Positions 1 through 10,663 of a DNA stretch of 64,000 nt are shown one piece after another. The notes beneath the pieces are model-generated. The model saw nothing but the letters and a program-made list of their open reading frames with translations. It had not been told where the DNA came from and made no database searches. Each line of letters begins with the position of its first letter. Position 1 is the stretch's first letter. This DNA comes from JAXMCI01 sp046349435 (GTDB lineage: Bacteria > Pseudomonadota > Alphaproteobacteria > Dongiales > Dongiaceae). A program made the position numbers and the translations under genes. The DNA lies in assembly GCA_046349435.1 (NCBI GenBank), contig JAXMCI010000003.1, positions 273,610 through 337,609 of the forward strand. The letters are read 5' to 3'.

Positions 1-1884
1 CGCAGCCAGCCACAGGCGCAGGCGAGCCTGCGAACCTGCCTTTCCGAGATCAGGGCTGCGCTGAAGGAGGCCGACCTGCTGGCAGCCGTCGGCGATGTCG
101 TCATGCTCCGTGCCGACCGGGTCAGCATAGACGCCATGGATCTGCAGGCCGTGGGGGGCGATGCCAAGCCGCTCGCTCCGGGGCCGACCTGGTCGGGCGA
201 GCTGCTGACCAACCTTGACGGCGTCGACCCGCAATTCGACGAGTGGCTCTTCTTCGAGCGGTCGCGACTTCAGCGGGAGTACTGTACGGAGTTGGAGGCG
301 CGCATGCAGGGGGCGCTGCGCGACCAGCGCTGGCCCGAGGCTGCCGCCCTCGCCGATGCGGTCCTGAGGGTGGAGCCGGCCAGCGAGGTGGCGCATCGCG
401 CGCGCATCACCTGCGACGCCAGCACCGGCGACGTGGGAAGTGCCCTGCGGCAGTACGAGCTCCTGCGCCAGACGCTGGCCCGGACCCTTGATGCGGTGCC
501 GTCGCCGGAGACGGAGGAACTCGTGCGCCGGCTGCGCGCCGGCCGCCGCTCGCAGCAGCCGCAAGGCGCTAGGGCGCACGACGGTGAGCAGGAGCGGGCC
601 AGCACGACCGTGACGGCGCACGCCGCCCCGGCGACGGGGACCCTGCGGACAGCCGCCTGGAGCCTTATGCCGACAGTGGCGGTGCTGCCGTTCGTGAACA
701 TGAGCGGCGACCCGGAGCAGCAATACTTCAGCGATGGGATCACCGAGGACCTGATCACCGCGCTGGCGCGTTTCAGGACAATATCCGTCGTGTCCCGGAC
801 GTCGTCTTTCGGCTATCGCGATGTCGCCATGGACTTGCGTCGGGTCGCCGACGAGCTCGGGGTGCGGTTCATCGTCGAGGGCAGTGTACGGAAGCTTGGC
901 CGGCGCGTACGGATCACTGCGCAGCTGATCAATGCGGCGACCAACCACCATGTCTGGGCCGAGAACTACGACGTCGAGATCGACAGGCTGTTCGAGATAC
1001 AGGACGAGGTGACGCGACGGGTCGTTGCCACCATGGTGCCGCGCATCGAGTCGGAGAGCGTGGAGATTGCGCGCCGTCGGCCGACCGGCGACATGAAGGC
1101 CTATGATTTCTTCCTGAAAGGGAAGGCTGCCTATCAAGTAGCGATCGAGGGCCGGGCGTCGATGGCGGAGGCGCGAGAGTTCTTTCACAAGGCAGTGGAG
1201 CTGGATGTCGAGTTCGCCGGACCGTACAGCTACCTGGCGTGCATCGAGGACGTCCAGACGATGTACCGTGATGCCGGGCAGCCGCTCGGTCCGTTCCGCG
1301 AGCGCGCCCTGGCCTTTGCCGCCAGGGCCGTGCTGCTGGACAGCGGCGATCCACATTCTCATCTCTGCCTGTGCTGGGCCCACATGTGGCGGCGCGAGTT
1401 CGCGGCCGCGCGGAAGCATCTCGACATCTCCGCGAAGCTCAATCCCAACGATGCTGACTTCGCGGTCGACCGCGGCACTACCCTGGCCTTTCTCGGAGAG
1501 CCGGAGGCTGCGGTTCAGACGATCCGCTCGGCAATGCGCCTGAACCAGGGCCACCGCGATTCCTACCTGAGCGACCTGGCCGAGGCGTGCTTCGTGGCCC
1601 GCGAGTACGGAGCAATGCTGGAGCTTGCGGCCGGTGTCCGCGATCCATACCTCCGCTTCACGGCGTGGAAGACGGCCGCGTACGCGCTCGACGGCCAGCG
1701 AGATAAGGCGCGAGAATGCGCGCACCGCTTCGTCGAGAATGTGCGCGAGATCTGGGCGCCCGGCATTCCTGCAACACCGGCGGCATTTGTGTCTTGGGTC
1801 CTTGACTTTTCTCCGTTTCAGAGGCAACAGGATCTGGAGCACCTCATTGAGGGGCTCAGAGGCGCGGGTCTTCCGGTTGCGTGA
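1..1884 (+). CDS. BTAD/TolB-like/TPR transcriptional regulator, 5' end outside window
   Basis: The frame is open from base 1 to the TGA at 1882-1884, so the N-terminus (probably a winged-helix DNA-binding domain) lies outside the window and the first in-frame ATG at 103 is not a credible start. The opening residues (QASLRTCLSEIRAAL) match the end of a SARP-type DNA-binding domain. A bacterial transcriptional activation (BTAD) helical region follows, then at about visible residue 224 a TolB/adenylate-cyclase-associated domain (VAVLPFVNMSGD, YFSDGITEDL, VEGSVRK), then TPR-like helices to the end. Such proteins are soluble regulators. It is the nearest upstream gene to the YcaO/TfuA genes on the same strand, with an 86-nt gap to the next start, so it may control them; that link is inference. 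Domain calls are strong, ligand and target are unknown. Confidence 0.8.
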   Translation, partial: RSQPQAQASLRTCLSEIRAALKEADLLAAVGDVVMLRADRVSIDAMDLQAVGGDAKPLAPGPTWSGELLTNLDGVDPQFDEWLFFERSRLQREYCTELEARMQGALRDQRWPEAAALADAVLRVEPASEVAHRARITCDASTGDVGSALRQYELLRQTLARTLDAVPSPETEELVRRLRAGRRSQQPQGARAHDGEQERASTTVTAHAAPATGTLRTAAWSLMPTVAVLPFVNMSGDPEQQYFSDGITEDLITALARFRTISVVSRTSSFGYRDVAMDLRRVADELGVRFIVEGSVRKLGRRVRITAQLINAATNHHVWAENYDVEIDRLFEIQDEVTRRVVATMVPRIESESVEIARRRPTGDMKAYDFFLKGKAAYQVAIEGRASMAEAREFFHKAVELDVEFAGPYSYLACIEDVQTMYRDAGQPLGPFRERALAFAARAVLLDSGDPHSHLCLCWAHMWRREFAAARKHLDISAKLNPNDADFAVDRGTTLAFLGEPEAAVQTIRSAMRLNQGHRDSYLSDLAEACFVAREYGAMLELAAGVRDPYLRFTAWKTAAYALDGQRDKARECAHRFVENVREIWAPGIPATPAAFVSWVLDFSPFQRQQDLEHLIEGLRGAGLPVA

Positions 1885-1970
1885 TTCATCGGAGACCCTG
1901 TGGACCAAAAACCAAAAGAGTGTGGTGTTGGACCGATTTGCGAGGTGAGGATCAGGGGAGAGTAAAGGTC

Positions 1971-2303
1971 ATGAGGACCAAGAAGGGGACGAGCGGAAGA
2001 AGCTCAAGGAGCCTGCAGGGCCAAGCCGCGCGACGTTCTGTGCCCAAGAAGGGATCGGGACGTACGCGGGAGATCTCGGCGCCCGCGACCTCGATCATTG
2101 TGCGTGACACTGATGGAAACATCTATTGGTTTCCCGGCGATACGCTCCATCCGCTGCAGAACGCGGAAGCCGATCAGCTGATCTATCGCCTGATCGCGGA
2201 GAAATGCAGCCGGTTGATCGATGTCAACTTCGCGATGGTCTCGAAGAAGTCGGGATCACTGGACGAGGTCTTGTCGGAAATCCGGACCAAGGGGACTAAA
2301 TAG
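1971..2303 (+). CDS. hypothetical 110-aa protein upstream of YcaO
   Basis: I do not recognise this protein. ATG 1971 is chosen because GGGGAG lies 10 nt upstream; the frame stays open back to a GTG at 1881 that overlaps the regulator stop, which is less likely as start. The first 40 residues are basic and Ser/Gly-rich (MRTKKGTSGRSSRS), likely disordered. The last 70 look folded, with IIVRDTDGNIYWFPGDTL and an amphipathic helix near AEADQLIYRLIAEKC. It has one Cys, no signal peptide and no membrane segment. The stop is 21 nt before the YcaO GTG start, so the two are probably co-transcribed. It could be the substrate peptide of the YcaO/TfuA pair, a partner protein, or unrelated; only the position supports the first two. 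Confidence 0.6.
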   Translation: MRTKKGTSGRSSRSLQGQAARRSVPKKGSGRTREISAPATSIIVRDTDGNIYWFPGDTLHPLQNAEADQLIYRLIAEKCSRLIDVNFAMVSKKSGSLDEVLSEIRTKGTK

Positions 2304-2324
2304 TCGATCCCGGCGCGAGCGCGC

Positions 2325-3596
2325 GTGCCGCATCGCGGACGAGGAGCCTCGGGCGCATCGGCGGGCTGGGGTCTGCCCGATGGCGGCCGAAAGCGCTTCT
2401 GGCACGGGACGCATCGGCTGGCGACGCCTGCCGAGACCTTGGCGGTAGCGGGTCGTCATGCCGGCTCGGTCGGCGTTACCCGCCTCGCCAACATCTCGGG
2501 TCTCGACTATCTCGGGATACCGATCTTCGCCGCGGTGCGCCCGAACGGACGCTCGCTGTCCGTCGCTCAAGGCAAGGGACTCGACGAGGGCGCGGCCCGC
2601 GTCTCCGCGCTGATGGAGGCGGTGGAGTTCGCCCATGCCGAGGAGATACGAGCGCCGATCATCGCAGGCTCCTTCGAGCGGCTTCGCCGCCGCCACCGCG
2701 TCGCTGCGCTCGATCGCCTGCCGCGCGCCGCCGGGCGACGCCTCCCCGCCGGGCGCGAGATCGCCTGGATAGGCGGCACCATCCTGGCGGACTCGAGCCC
2801 TGTCCTGGTGCCGTTCGAGATGGTGCATCTGGACCTGACACTGCCGCGGCGATCCGACGCCGGCTATTTCGTGCAGGGCAGCAACGGCTTGGCATCCGGC
2901 AATCATGCCATCGAGGCGATCTGCGCCGGCTTGTGCGAGCTCATCGAGCGCGACGCGTTCAGCCTGTGGCTGTGCCGCGGCTCCGTCGAACGGGCTCGGC
3001 GGCGCATCGATCTGGCGACCGTGGACGACGCGGATTGCGCCGACCTGATCGCGCTCCTGTCGGGACGCGAGATGTCGGTCGCGGTCTGGGACGCGACCAC
3101 GGAGATCGGCGTTCCGACGTTCTTGTGCCGTATTCGGGAGACCACACGGAACGACCGGTCCCGCCTGGGCGCGTTCTGGGGGAGCGGCTGCCATCCGGCG
3201 CCCGGGATCGCGCTGGCGCGCGCGATCACCGAGTCAGCCCAGACGCGGCTGACCTTCGTCGCGGGCGCCAGGGACGACCTGCGGCCCGTCGACTACCGCG
3301 AGGATCCGGCGCGGGCGCTGCTCGATCATCTGCAGGACCTGTGGGACGCAAGGCAGGGTCCGCGCTCGTTTTCCGAGGTGCCGAGCCTGGCGACGCCGAC
3401 GCTGGCGGGCGATCTGGCCGTCCTCAACGCCCGCTTGCTGCGCAGCGGGTTCCCGGAGGTCATCGTCGTCGATCTCACGCGCCCCGAGCTCGGCATTCCC
3501 GTGTGTCGTGTGATCGTCCCCGGCCTCGAGGCGTCCCATCAATCGTCGGGCTACGTCCAAGGCGCCCGTGCTCTCGCGCTGCGCGGCCGGCGATGA
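2325..3596 (+). CDS. YcaO-domain ATP-dependent peptide-modifying enzyme
   Basis: A 423-residue YcaO protein. YcaO enzymes use ATP to activate peptide backbone amides, giving azolines, or thioamides when paired with TfuA. Visible signatures: GTHR near residue 28, TRLANISGLDYLGIP (52-66), the VRPN and QGKG motifs (71-85), the ATP-binding S94-x3-E98-x2-E101 (SALMEAVE), the second acidic motif around LCELIERD (203-210), the TESAQTRL motif (302-309) and the terminal VCRVIVPGLE (393-402). The C-terminus is not the proline-rich tail of azoline-forming cyclodehydratases, which fits the thioamide branch. GTG 2325 is the first possible start after the previous stop at 2301-2303; the conserved part begins about residue 25. 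The TGA overlaps the TfuA ATG. No E1-like or RRE partner is visible in the window. Confidence 0.88.
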   Translation: MPHRGRGASGASAGWGLPDGGRKRFWHGTHRLATPAETLAVAGRHAGSVGVTRLANISGLDYLGIPIFAAVRPNGRSLSVAQGKGLDEGAARVSALMEAVEFAHAEEIRAPIIAGSFERLRRRHRVAALDRLPRAAGRRLPAGREIAWIGGTILADSSPVLVPFEMVHLDLTLPRRSDAGYFVQGSNGLASGNHAIEAICAGLCELIERDAFSLWLCRGSVERARRRIDLATVDDADCADLIALLSGREMSVAVWDATTEIGVPTFLCRIRETTRNDRSRLGAFWGSGCHPAPGIALARAITESAQTRLTFVAGARDDLRPVDYREDPARALLDHLQDLWDARQGPRSFSEVPSLATPTLAGDLAVLNARLLRSGFPEVIVVDLTRPELGIPVCRVIVPGLEASHQSSGYVQGARALALRGRR

Positions 3597-4366
3597 CTCG
3601 CGCTGCCGTTTTCGCCGGGCCCACGCTGTTCCAGGAACGCAGCCGGCCGGCCGGTTCCATCACGTGGCTTCCGCCTGCCGGGCAGGGCGATCTCTGTCGG
3701 GCCGTGCGGGCGGGCTTCGCAGTGATCGGGCTGGTCGACGGGCTGTTCGAGACCGGCCCCGCGGTCCAGCACAAGGAGATCCTGTGGGCGATGAGCCGCG
3801 GGGTTCATGTGCTCGGCGCCGCGAGCATGGGCGCGTTGCGGGCCGCCGAGCTGGCAGAGTACGGCATGGTCGGGATCGGGCAGATCTACCTGGATTTCCG
3901 CCTCGGCCGGCTGGAGAGGGATGACGAGGTCGCAGTCTTGCACGCCCCCGCCGAGCTGGGCTTCCGTCCCCTCACCGAAGCCATGGTCGATATCCGGGCA
4001 ACCCTGCAGCGGGCCCTCGCGGCGAAGATCGTCAGTCCCGGGCTGGCCGAACGCATGATCTCGACGGGCGAGCAGATGTTCTTCAAGGACCGCCGCTGGG
4101 AGGATCTGCTGGCGGCCGCCGCCGACCGCCGGCGGGCGGCGAGCCTCGCGCGACTGCGCGCCTGGCTGCCGGACAACCGGGTGTCGCTCAAGCGCCGGGA
4201 TGCTCTGGAGATGGTGGCCGCCGTCGGACAGCTCCTCAAGGGCAATCGGTCCCCGCATCGCCCCTCCTTCATCTTCCAGAGGACTGCGGACTGGAACACG
4301 CTCCTGAAGGCCGCCCGGCGGTCGTCGGCCCTGGGCGAGGACGGCGCGGCGCCCGGGTCCAGGTAG
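3593..4366 (+). CDS. TfuA-domain protein
   Basis: A 257-residue protein starting in an ATGA overlap with the YcaO gene, implying coupled translation. The TfuA core is clear: FAGPTL (7-12), VIGLVDGLF (44-52), HKEILWAMSRGV (60-71), GAASMGALRAAEL (75-87), GMVGIGQIY (91-99) and DDEVAVLH (110-117). TfuA proteins act with YcaO in trifolitoxin and thioamidated-peptide pathways and in methyl-coenzyme M reductase thioglycine formation, where they are proposed to help deliver sulfur. Here the pair most likely forms a thioamide in a peptide or protein; the substrate is not identified. The C-terminal 100 residues are Arg-rich and less recognisable. Confidence 0.85.
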   Translation: MTRAAVFAGPTLFQERSRPAGSITWLPPAGQGDLCRAVRAGFAVIGLVDGLFETGPAVQHKEILWAMSRGVHVLGAASMGALRAAELAEYGMVGIGQIYLDFRLGRLERDDEVAVLHAPAELGFRPLTEAMVDIRATLQRALAAKIVSPGLAERMISTGEQMFFKDRRWEDLLAAAADRRRAASLARLRAWLPDNRVSLKRRDALEMVAAVGQLLKGNRSPHRPSFIFQRTADWNTLLKAARRSSALGEDGAAPGSR

Positions 4367-4510
4367 GTATTCCGCACGGGTACGGAGTCATTTTGCGATC
4401 TTTTTGCGGCCGGCTTGTCGTGCTCTCGCGGCCGGCTATCGCCCCTGCCCGATCCTTGGCTCGTCAGCCTGGTCCATCCCGGACAGGCAGATGGGCAAAG
4501 GAGAGGAAAG

Positions 4511-4765
4511 ATGTCGAAGATCCAGACCATGACGCTGATCGCTCTGGCCAGCATCGGCATGATGTCTATGGCGCCGGTCGCCCGCGCCGACGATGGTGCT
4601 TCGCAGCATGCCTATCAGGAGAACCGAGCGCTGCGCGACATCGCTACGCTGCATCGCGGTGACGACAACGTCAACCAGACCGCCAGCCGTCCGGTGCAGT
4701 CGGCAGCCGTCCCGGGCGTCGCCGGGTGCGTGGGCCCGGCGGCCGCCTGCAACCCGGCGCAGTAA
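4511..4765 (+). CDS. small exported protein, 84 aa
   Basis: ATG 4511 follows a good ribosome site (GGAGAGGA, about 4 nt upstream). Residues 1-26 are a Sec-type signal peptide with a cleavage signal around VARA|DDG. The mature part of about 58 residues is polar (RALRDIATLHRGDDN) and ends in a small-residue tail with two cysteines (GVAGCVGPAAACNPAQ). I recognise no family. It starts 145 nt after tfuA on the same strand and could belong to that cluster, even as a substrate, though the signal peptide would make it an unusual one. A strong hairpin follows it. Confidence 0.65.
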   Translation: MSKIQTMTLIALASIGMMSMAPVARADDGASQHAYQENRALRDIATLHRGDDNVNQTASRPVQSAAVPGVAGCVGPAAACNPAQ

Positions 4766-4783
4766 TTTTTCCCGGGCACTCGT

Positions 4784-4812
4784 CGGCGGGGGCCGGTCGC
4801 CGGCCCCCGCCG
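4784..4812. terminator. 13-bp perfect GC hairpin between convergent genes
   Basis: Arms 4784-4796 and 4800-4812 pair perfectly around a TCG loop. It lies between the stop of the exported small protein and the stop of greA, so it can serve both strands. Neither side has a T tract, so it is a probable but not textbook terminator. Confidence 0.5.
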
Positions 4813-4814
4813 CG

Positions 4815-5288
4815 CTACTTGAACGCCAGCCGCACCACCTCGTAGGACTTGGACCCGCCGGGGGTCGAGACCTCGACGGTGTCGCCGACCTTCTTGCCGA
4901 TCAGGGCGCGGGCCAGCGGCGAGGAGATCGAGAGGCGGCCGGCGGAGATGTCGGACTCGTCCTGGCCGACCAGCTGGTACTTGATCTTCTCCTCGGTATC
5001 CTCGTCGACCAGGGTGACGGTGGCGCCGAAGATGACCTGCTTGCCGGACAGCTTCTTGACGTCGATGACCTCGGCCCGGGCGATCTTGTCCTCCAGCTCG
5101 GCGACGCGCCCCTCGATGAAGCTCTGCCGTTCGCGGGCGGCGTGGTACTCGGCGTTCTCCGAGAGGTCGCCATGCTCGCGCGCCTCGGCGATCGCCCGGA
5201 TCACCGCCGGACGCTCCACCCCCTTGAGGTGCTTCAGCTCTTCTTCGAGGCGGGCAAACCCTTCCGCCGTCATCGGAATCTTCAACAT
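4815..5288 (-). CDS. greA: transcription elongation factor GreA
   Basis: 157 residues from ATG 5288 (MLKIPMTAEGFARLEEEL), the usual GreA length; the frame extends 17 codons further upstream but those are not conserved. GreA enters the RNA polymerase secondary channel and stimulates cleavage of backtracked RNA. Visible: the N-terminal coiled coil with the tip motif GDLSENAEYHAARERQ carrying the acidic pair (D and E), then the FKBP-like C-terminal domain (IFGATVTLVDEDTEE, YQLVGQDESD, ISSPLARALIGKKVGDTVEV). It lies downstream of carB on the same strand, an order common in alphaproteobacteria. Confidence 0.96.
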   Translation of the reverse strand: MLKIPMTAEGFARLEEELKHLKGVERPAVIRAIAEAREHGDLSENAEYHAARERQSFIEGRVAELEDKIARAEVIDVKKLSGKQVIFGATVTLVDEDTEEKIKYQLVGQDESDISAGRLSISSPLARALIGKKVGDTVEVSTPGGSKSYEVVRLAFK

Positions 5289-5313
5289 CGCCCTGCCGTT
5301 TCGTACGGGGATA

Positions 5314-5333
5314 CCGGGCCCCCGAGGGCCCGG
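5314..5333 (-). terminator. hairpin between carB and greA
   Basis: An 8-bp perfect stem (CCGGGCCC / GGGCCCGG) with a CCGA loop, just downstream of the carB stop on the minus strand and 26 nt upstream of the greA start. There is no T tract, so it may attenuate or shape the transcript rather than terminate it. Confidence 0.3.
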
Positions 5334-5372
5334 AGACAAAGCTGATCCACCCGGCCGGACCTCGCGGCCCGG

Positions 5373-8615
<3,243 letters not shown>

Positions 8616-8655
8616 GATCCGCCGCTGACCCCCGCCCCCGGTGCGTTCATCCGCC

Positions 8656-9822
8656 TCAGCGCGCGTCCATCAGCGCGACGAAGCGATCGAAGAGATAGTG
8701 GCTGTCCTGCGGCCCGGGGGAGGCCTCCGGATGGTACTGCACGGAGAAGACCGGGCGCTCGGTCATGCGCAGCCCCTCGAGCGAGCCGTCGAACAGCGAG
8801 ACATGGGTCGTCTCGACCCCCGGCGGCAGCGATTCCGGCAGCACCATGAAGCCGTGGTTCTGGCTGGTGATCTCGACCTTGCCGGTGGCGAGGTCCTTGA
8901 CCGGGTGGTTCGCGCCGCGATGGCCGCAATGCATCTTCCGGGTGGCGCCGCCGAGCGCCAGCCCGAGCAGCTGGTGGCCGAGGCAGATGCCGAAGATCGG
9001 CAGGCCGGTCTCGATCAGCCGGCGCAGCACCGGCACGGCGTAGACGCCGGTGGCCGCCGGGTCGCCCGGGCCGTTGGACAGGAAGATGCCGTCGGGCCGG
9101 TGCCGCAGGATCTCCTCGGCGGTGGCCTCGGCCGGCACCACCGTGACGGCGCAGCCGGCGCTGGCGAGGCAGCGCAGGATGTTGCGCTTGGCGCCGTAGT
9201 CGACCGCCACGACGTGGTGGCGCGGCGCCGCCTGCCGGCCGTAGCCGGTGCCGGGCTGCCAGGCCGTCTCGTCCCAGCGATAGGTCTGCCGGCAGCTCAC
9301 CTCCTTGGCGAGGTCCATGCCCTCGAGCCCCGGCCAGGCGGCCGCCGCGGCGACCTGCGCCGCCGGATCGAAGCGGCCGGCCGGGTCGTGGCGCAGCACG
9401 CCCGAGGGCGCGCCCCCGTCGCGGATCCGCCGGGTCAGCCGCCGCGTGTCGACCCCGGCCATCCCCACCAGATTCTGGCTGCGCAGCCAGGCGGCGAGAT
9501 GCTGGCTCGCCCGCCAGCTCGAGGGCTCGGTGATGTCGGCCGCCAGGATGCAGCCGCGCGCCGCCGCCGTGGCCGTCTCGATGTCCTCGCCATTGGCCCC
9601 GACATTGCCGATGTGCGGGAAGGTGAAGGCGATCAGCTGCCCGGCATAGGAGGGATCGGTCATGATCTCCTGATAGCCGGTCATCGAGGTGTTGAAGCAG
9701 ACCTCGCCGACCGTCTCGCCGACCGCGCCGATGCCGCGGCCCCAGAACAGCGTCCCGTCCGACAGCGCCAGAAGGGCCGTCGAGCCGGGCGGCACGACGG
9801 CTGTCGGGGAACGGTCGCTCAT
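8656..9822 (-). CDS. carA: carbamoyl-phosphate synthase small (glutaminase) subunit
   Basis: 388 residues. It hydrolyses glutamine and channels ammonia to CarB. The N-terminal half carries the CPSase small-chain domain (LALSDGTLFWGRGIG, EVCFNTSMTGYQEIMTDPSY); the C-terminal half is a class I glutamine amidotransferase with GICLGHQLL (nucleophile Cys about 280) and the QYHPEASPGP His-Glu pair. First gene of a leftward carA-carB transcript; a good sigma-70 promoter lies 75-105 nt upstream. Confidence 0.97.
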   Translation of the reverse strand: MSDRSPTAVVPPGSTALLALSDGTLFWGRGIGAVGETVGEVCFNTSMTGYQEIMTDPSYAGQLIAFTFPHIGNVGANGEDIETATAAARGCILAADITEPSSWRASQHLAAWLRSQNLVGMAGVDTRRLTRRIRDGGAPSGVLRHDPAGRFDPAAQVAAAAAWPGLEGMDLAKEVSCRQTYRWDETAWQPGTGYGRQAAPRHHVVAVDYGAKRNILRCLASAGCAVTVVPAEATAEEILRHRPDGIFLSNGPGDPAATGVYAVPVLRRLIETGLPIFGICLGHQLLGLALGGATRKMHCGHRGANHPVKDLATGKVEITSQNHGFMVLPESLPPGVETTHVSLFDGSLEGLRMTERPVFSVQYHPEASPGPQDSHYLFDRFVALMDAR

Positions 9823-9895
9823 CGGTCAGGCTCCGGGGGGCGCCCTCGCGCAGGCGCAAGGGCACGGCCGATCGGGTGATCGGCGGTCGGGCGGC

Positions 9896-9925
9896 TAGAT
9901 AGGCCAGCGCCGGGCCTGCCGTCAA
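9896..9925 (-). promoter_or_regulatory. putative sigma-70 promoter of carA
   Basis: On the minus strand TTGACG (9925-9920) is followed after 18 nt by TATCTA (9901-9896), about 75 nt before the carA ATG. A short palindrome (CCGATC-GGGT-GATCGG, 9869-9884) lies in the presumed leader. The call is by eye only. Confidence 0.5.
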
Positions 9926-10054
9926 GCGGAAAGCGGCGCGGATTTACCGCGATTCGTCAACGAGTTAGATTCGCGGCCGGCGGCCGTTCGGTTGCCAGCC
10001 CGGCGAAGCTGGGCTAGGGTCCGCGCCCGATTCACCGGGGAGGAGCGTCCGGCC

Positions 10055-10510
10055 ATGCTGCGCCAGCGTCTGAACGAAGCCCTGAAGCAGGCGATGAAGG
10101 CCCGGGATGCCCGGTCCGTGTCGACGCTGCGGCTGGTGCTGGCGGCGCTCAAGGAACGCGACATCGCCGCCCGCCCGCGCGGCGTCGCCGACGGGGTCGA
10201 CGAGGCCGAGATCGTCGAGATGCTGCACAAGATGGTGCGCCAGCGGCGCGAGAGCATCGCGCTCTACGAGCAGGGCAACCGGCCCGACCTGGCCAAGGCC
10301 GAGGCCGAGGAGATCGCCATCATCGAGGCCTGGCTGCCGCGGCAGATGGACGAGGCCGAGCTGGCCGCCGCGGTCGACGCGGTGGTCGCCGAGCTCGGCG
10401 CCGCCAGCCTCAAGGACATGGGCCGGGTGATGGCGGCGCTGAAGGAGCGCCATGCCGGCCAGATGGACCTCGCCAAGGCCGGCGCGCGGGTGAAGCAGAA
10501 GCTGGGCTGA
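10055..10510 (+). CDS. GatB/YqeY domain protein
   Basis: 151 residues from ATG 10055, preceded by GGGGAGGAGCG; the upstream extension of the frame is not conserved. It matches the YqeY family: MLRQRLNEALKQAMKARD, STLRLVLAALKERDIA, the ESIALYEQGNRPDLAKAEAEE segment, and a C-terminal GatB-like tail domain (MGRVMAALKERHAGQMD). YqeY resembles the tRNA-binding tail of GatB; its role is not settled. It is transcribed divergently from carA and leads into dnaG, a placement typical of alphaproteobacteria. Confidence 0.93.
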   Translation: MLRQRLNEALKQAMKARDARSVSTLRLVLAALKERDIAARPRGVADGVDEAEIVEMLHKMVRQRRESIALYEQGNRPDLAKAEAEEIAIIEAWLPRQMDEAELAAAVDAVVAELGAASLKDMGRVMAALKERHAGQMDLAKAGARVKQKLG

Positions 10511-10663
10511 GGCGGTCCCCCGGCCCGGGCTGGGCCGAACCGGACCGGACTGGGCCGGCCGACCCCGCTATCCCCATGTTCCACAGGCCCGGCGAGGCGA
10601 TCGCGTCGCCTGCGGCCGGCGCTTCGGCTACACTGGTTAACGGCGCGGGGCAGCGGGACGCGG

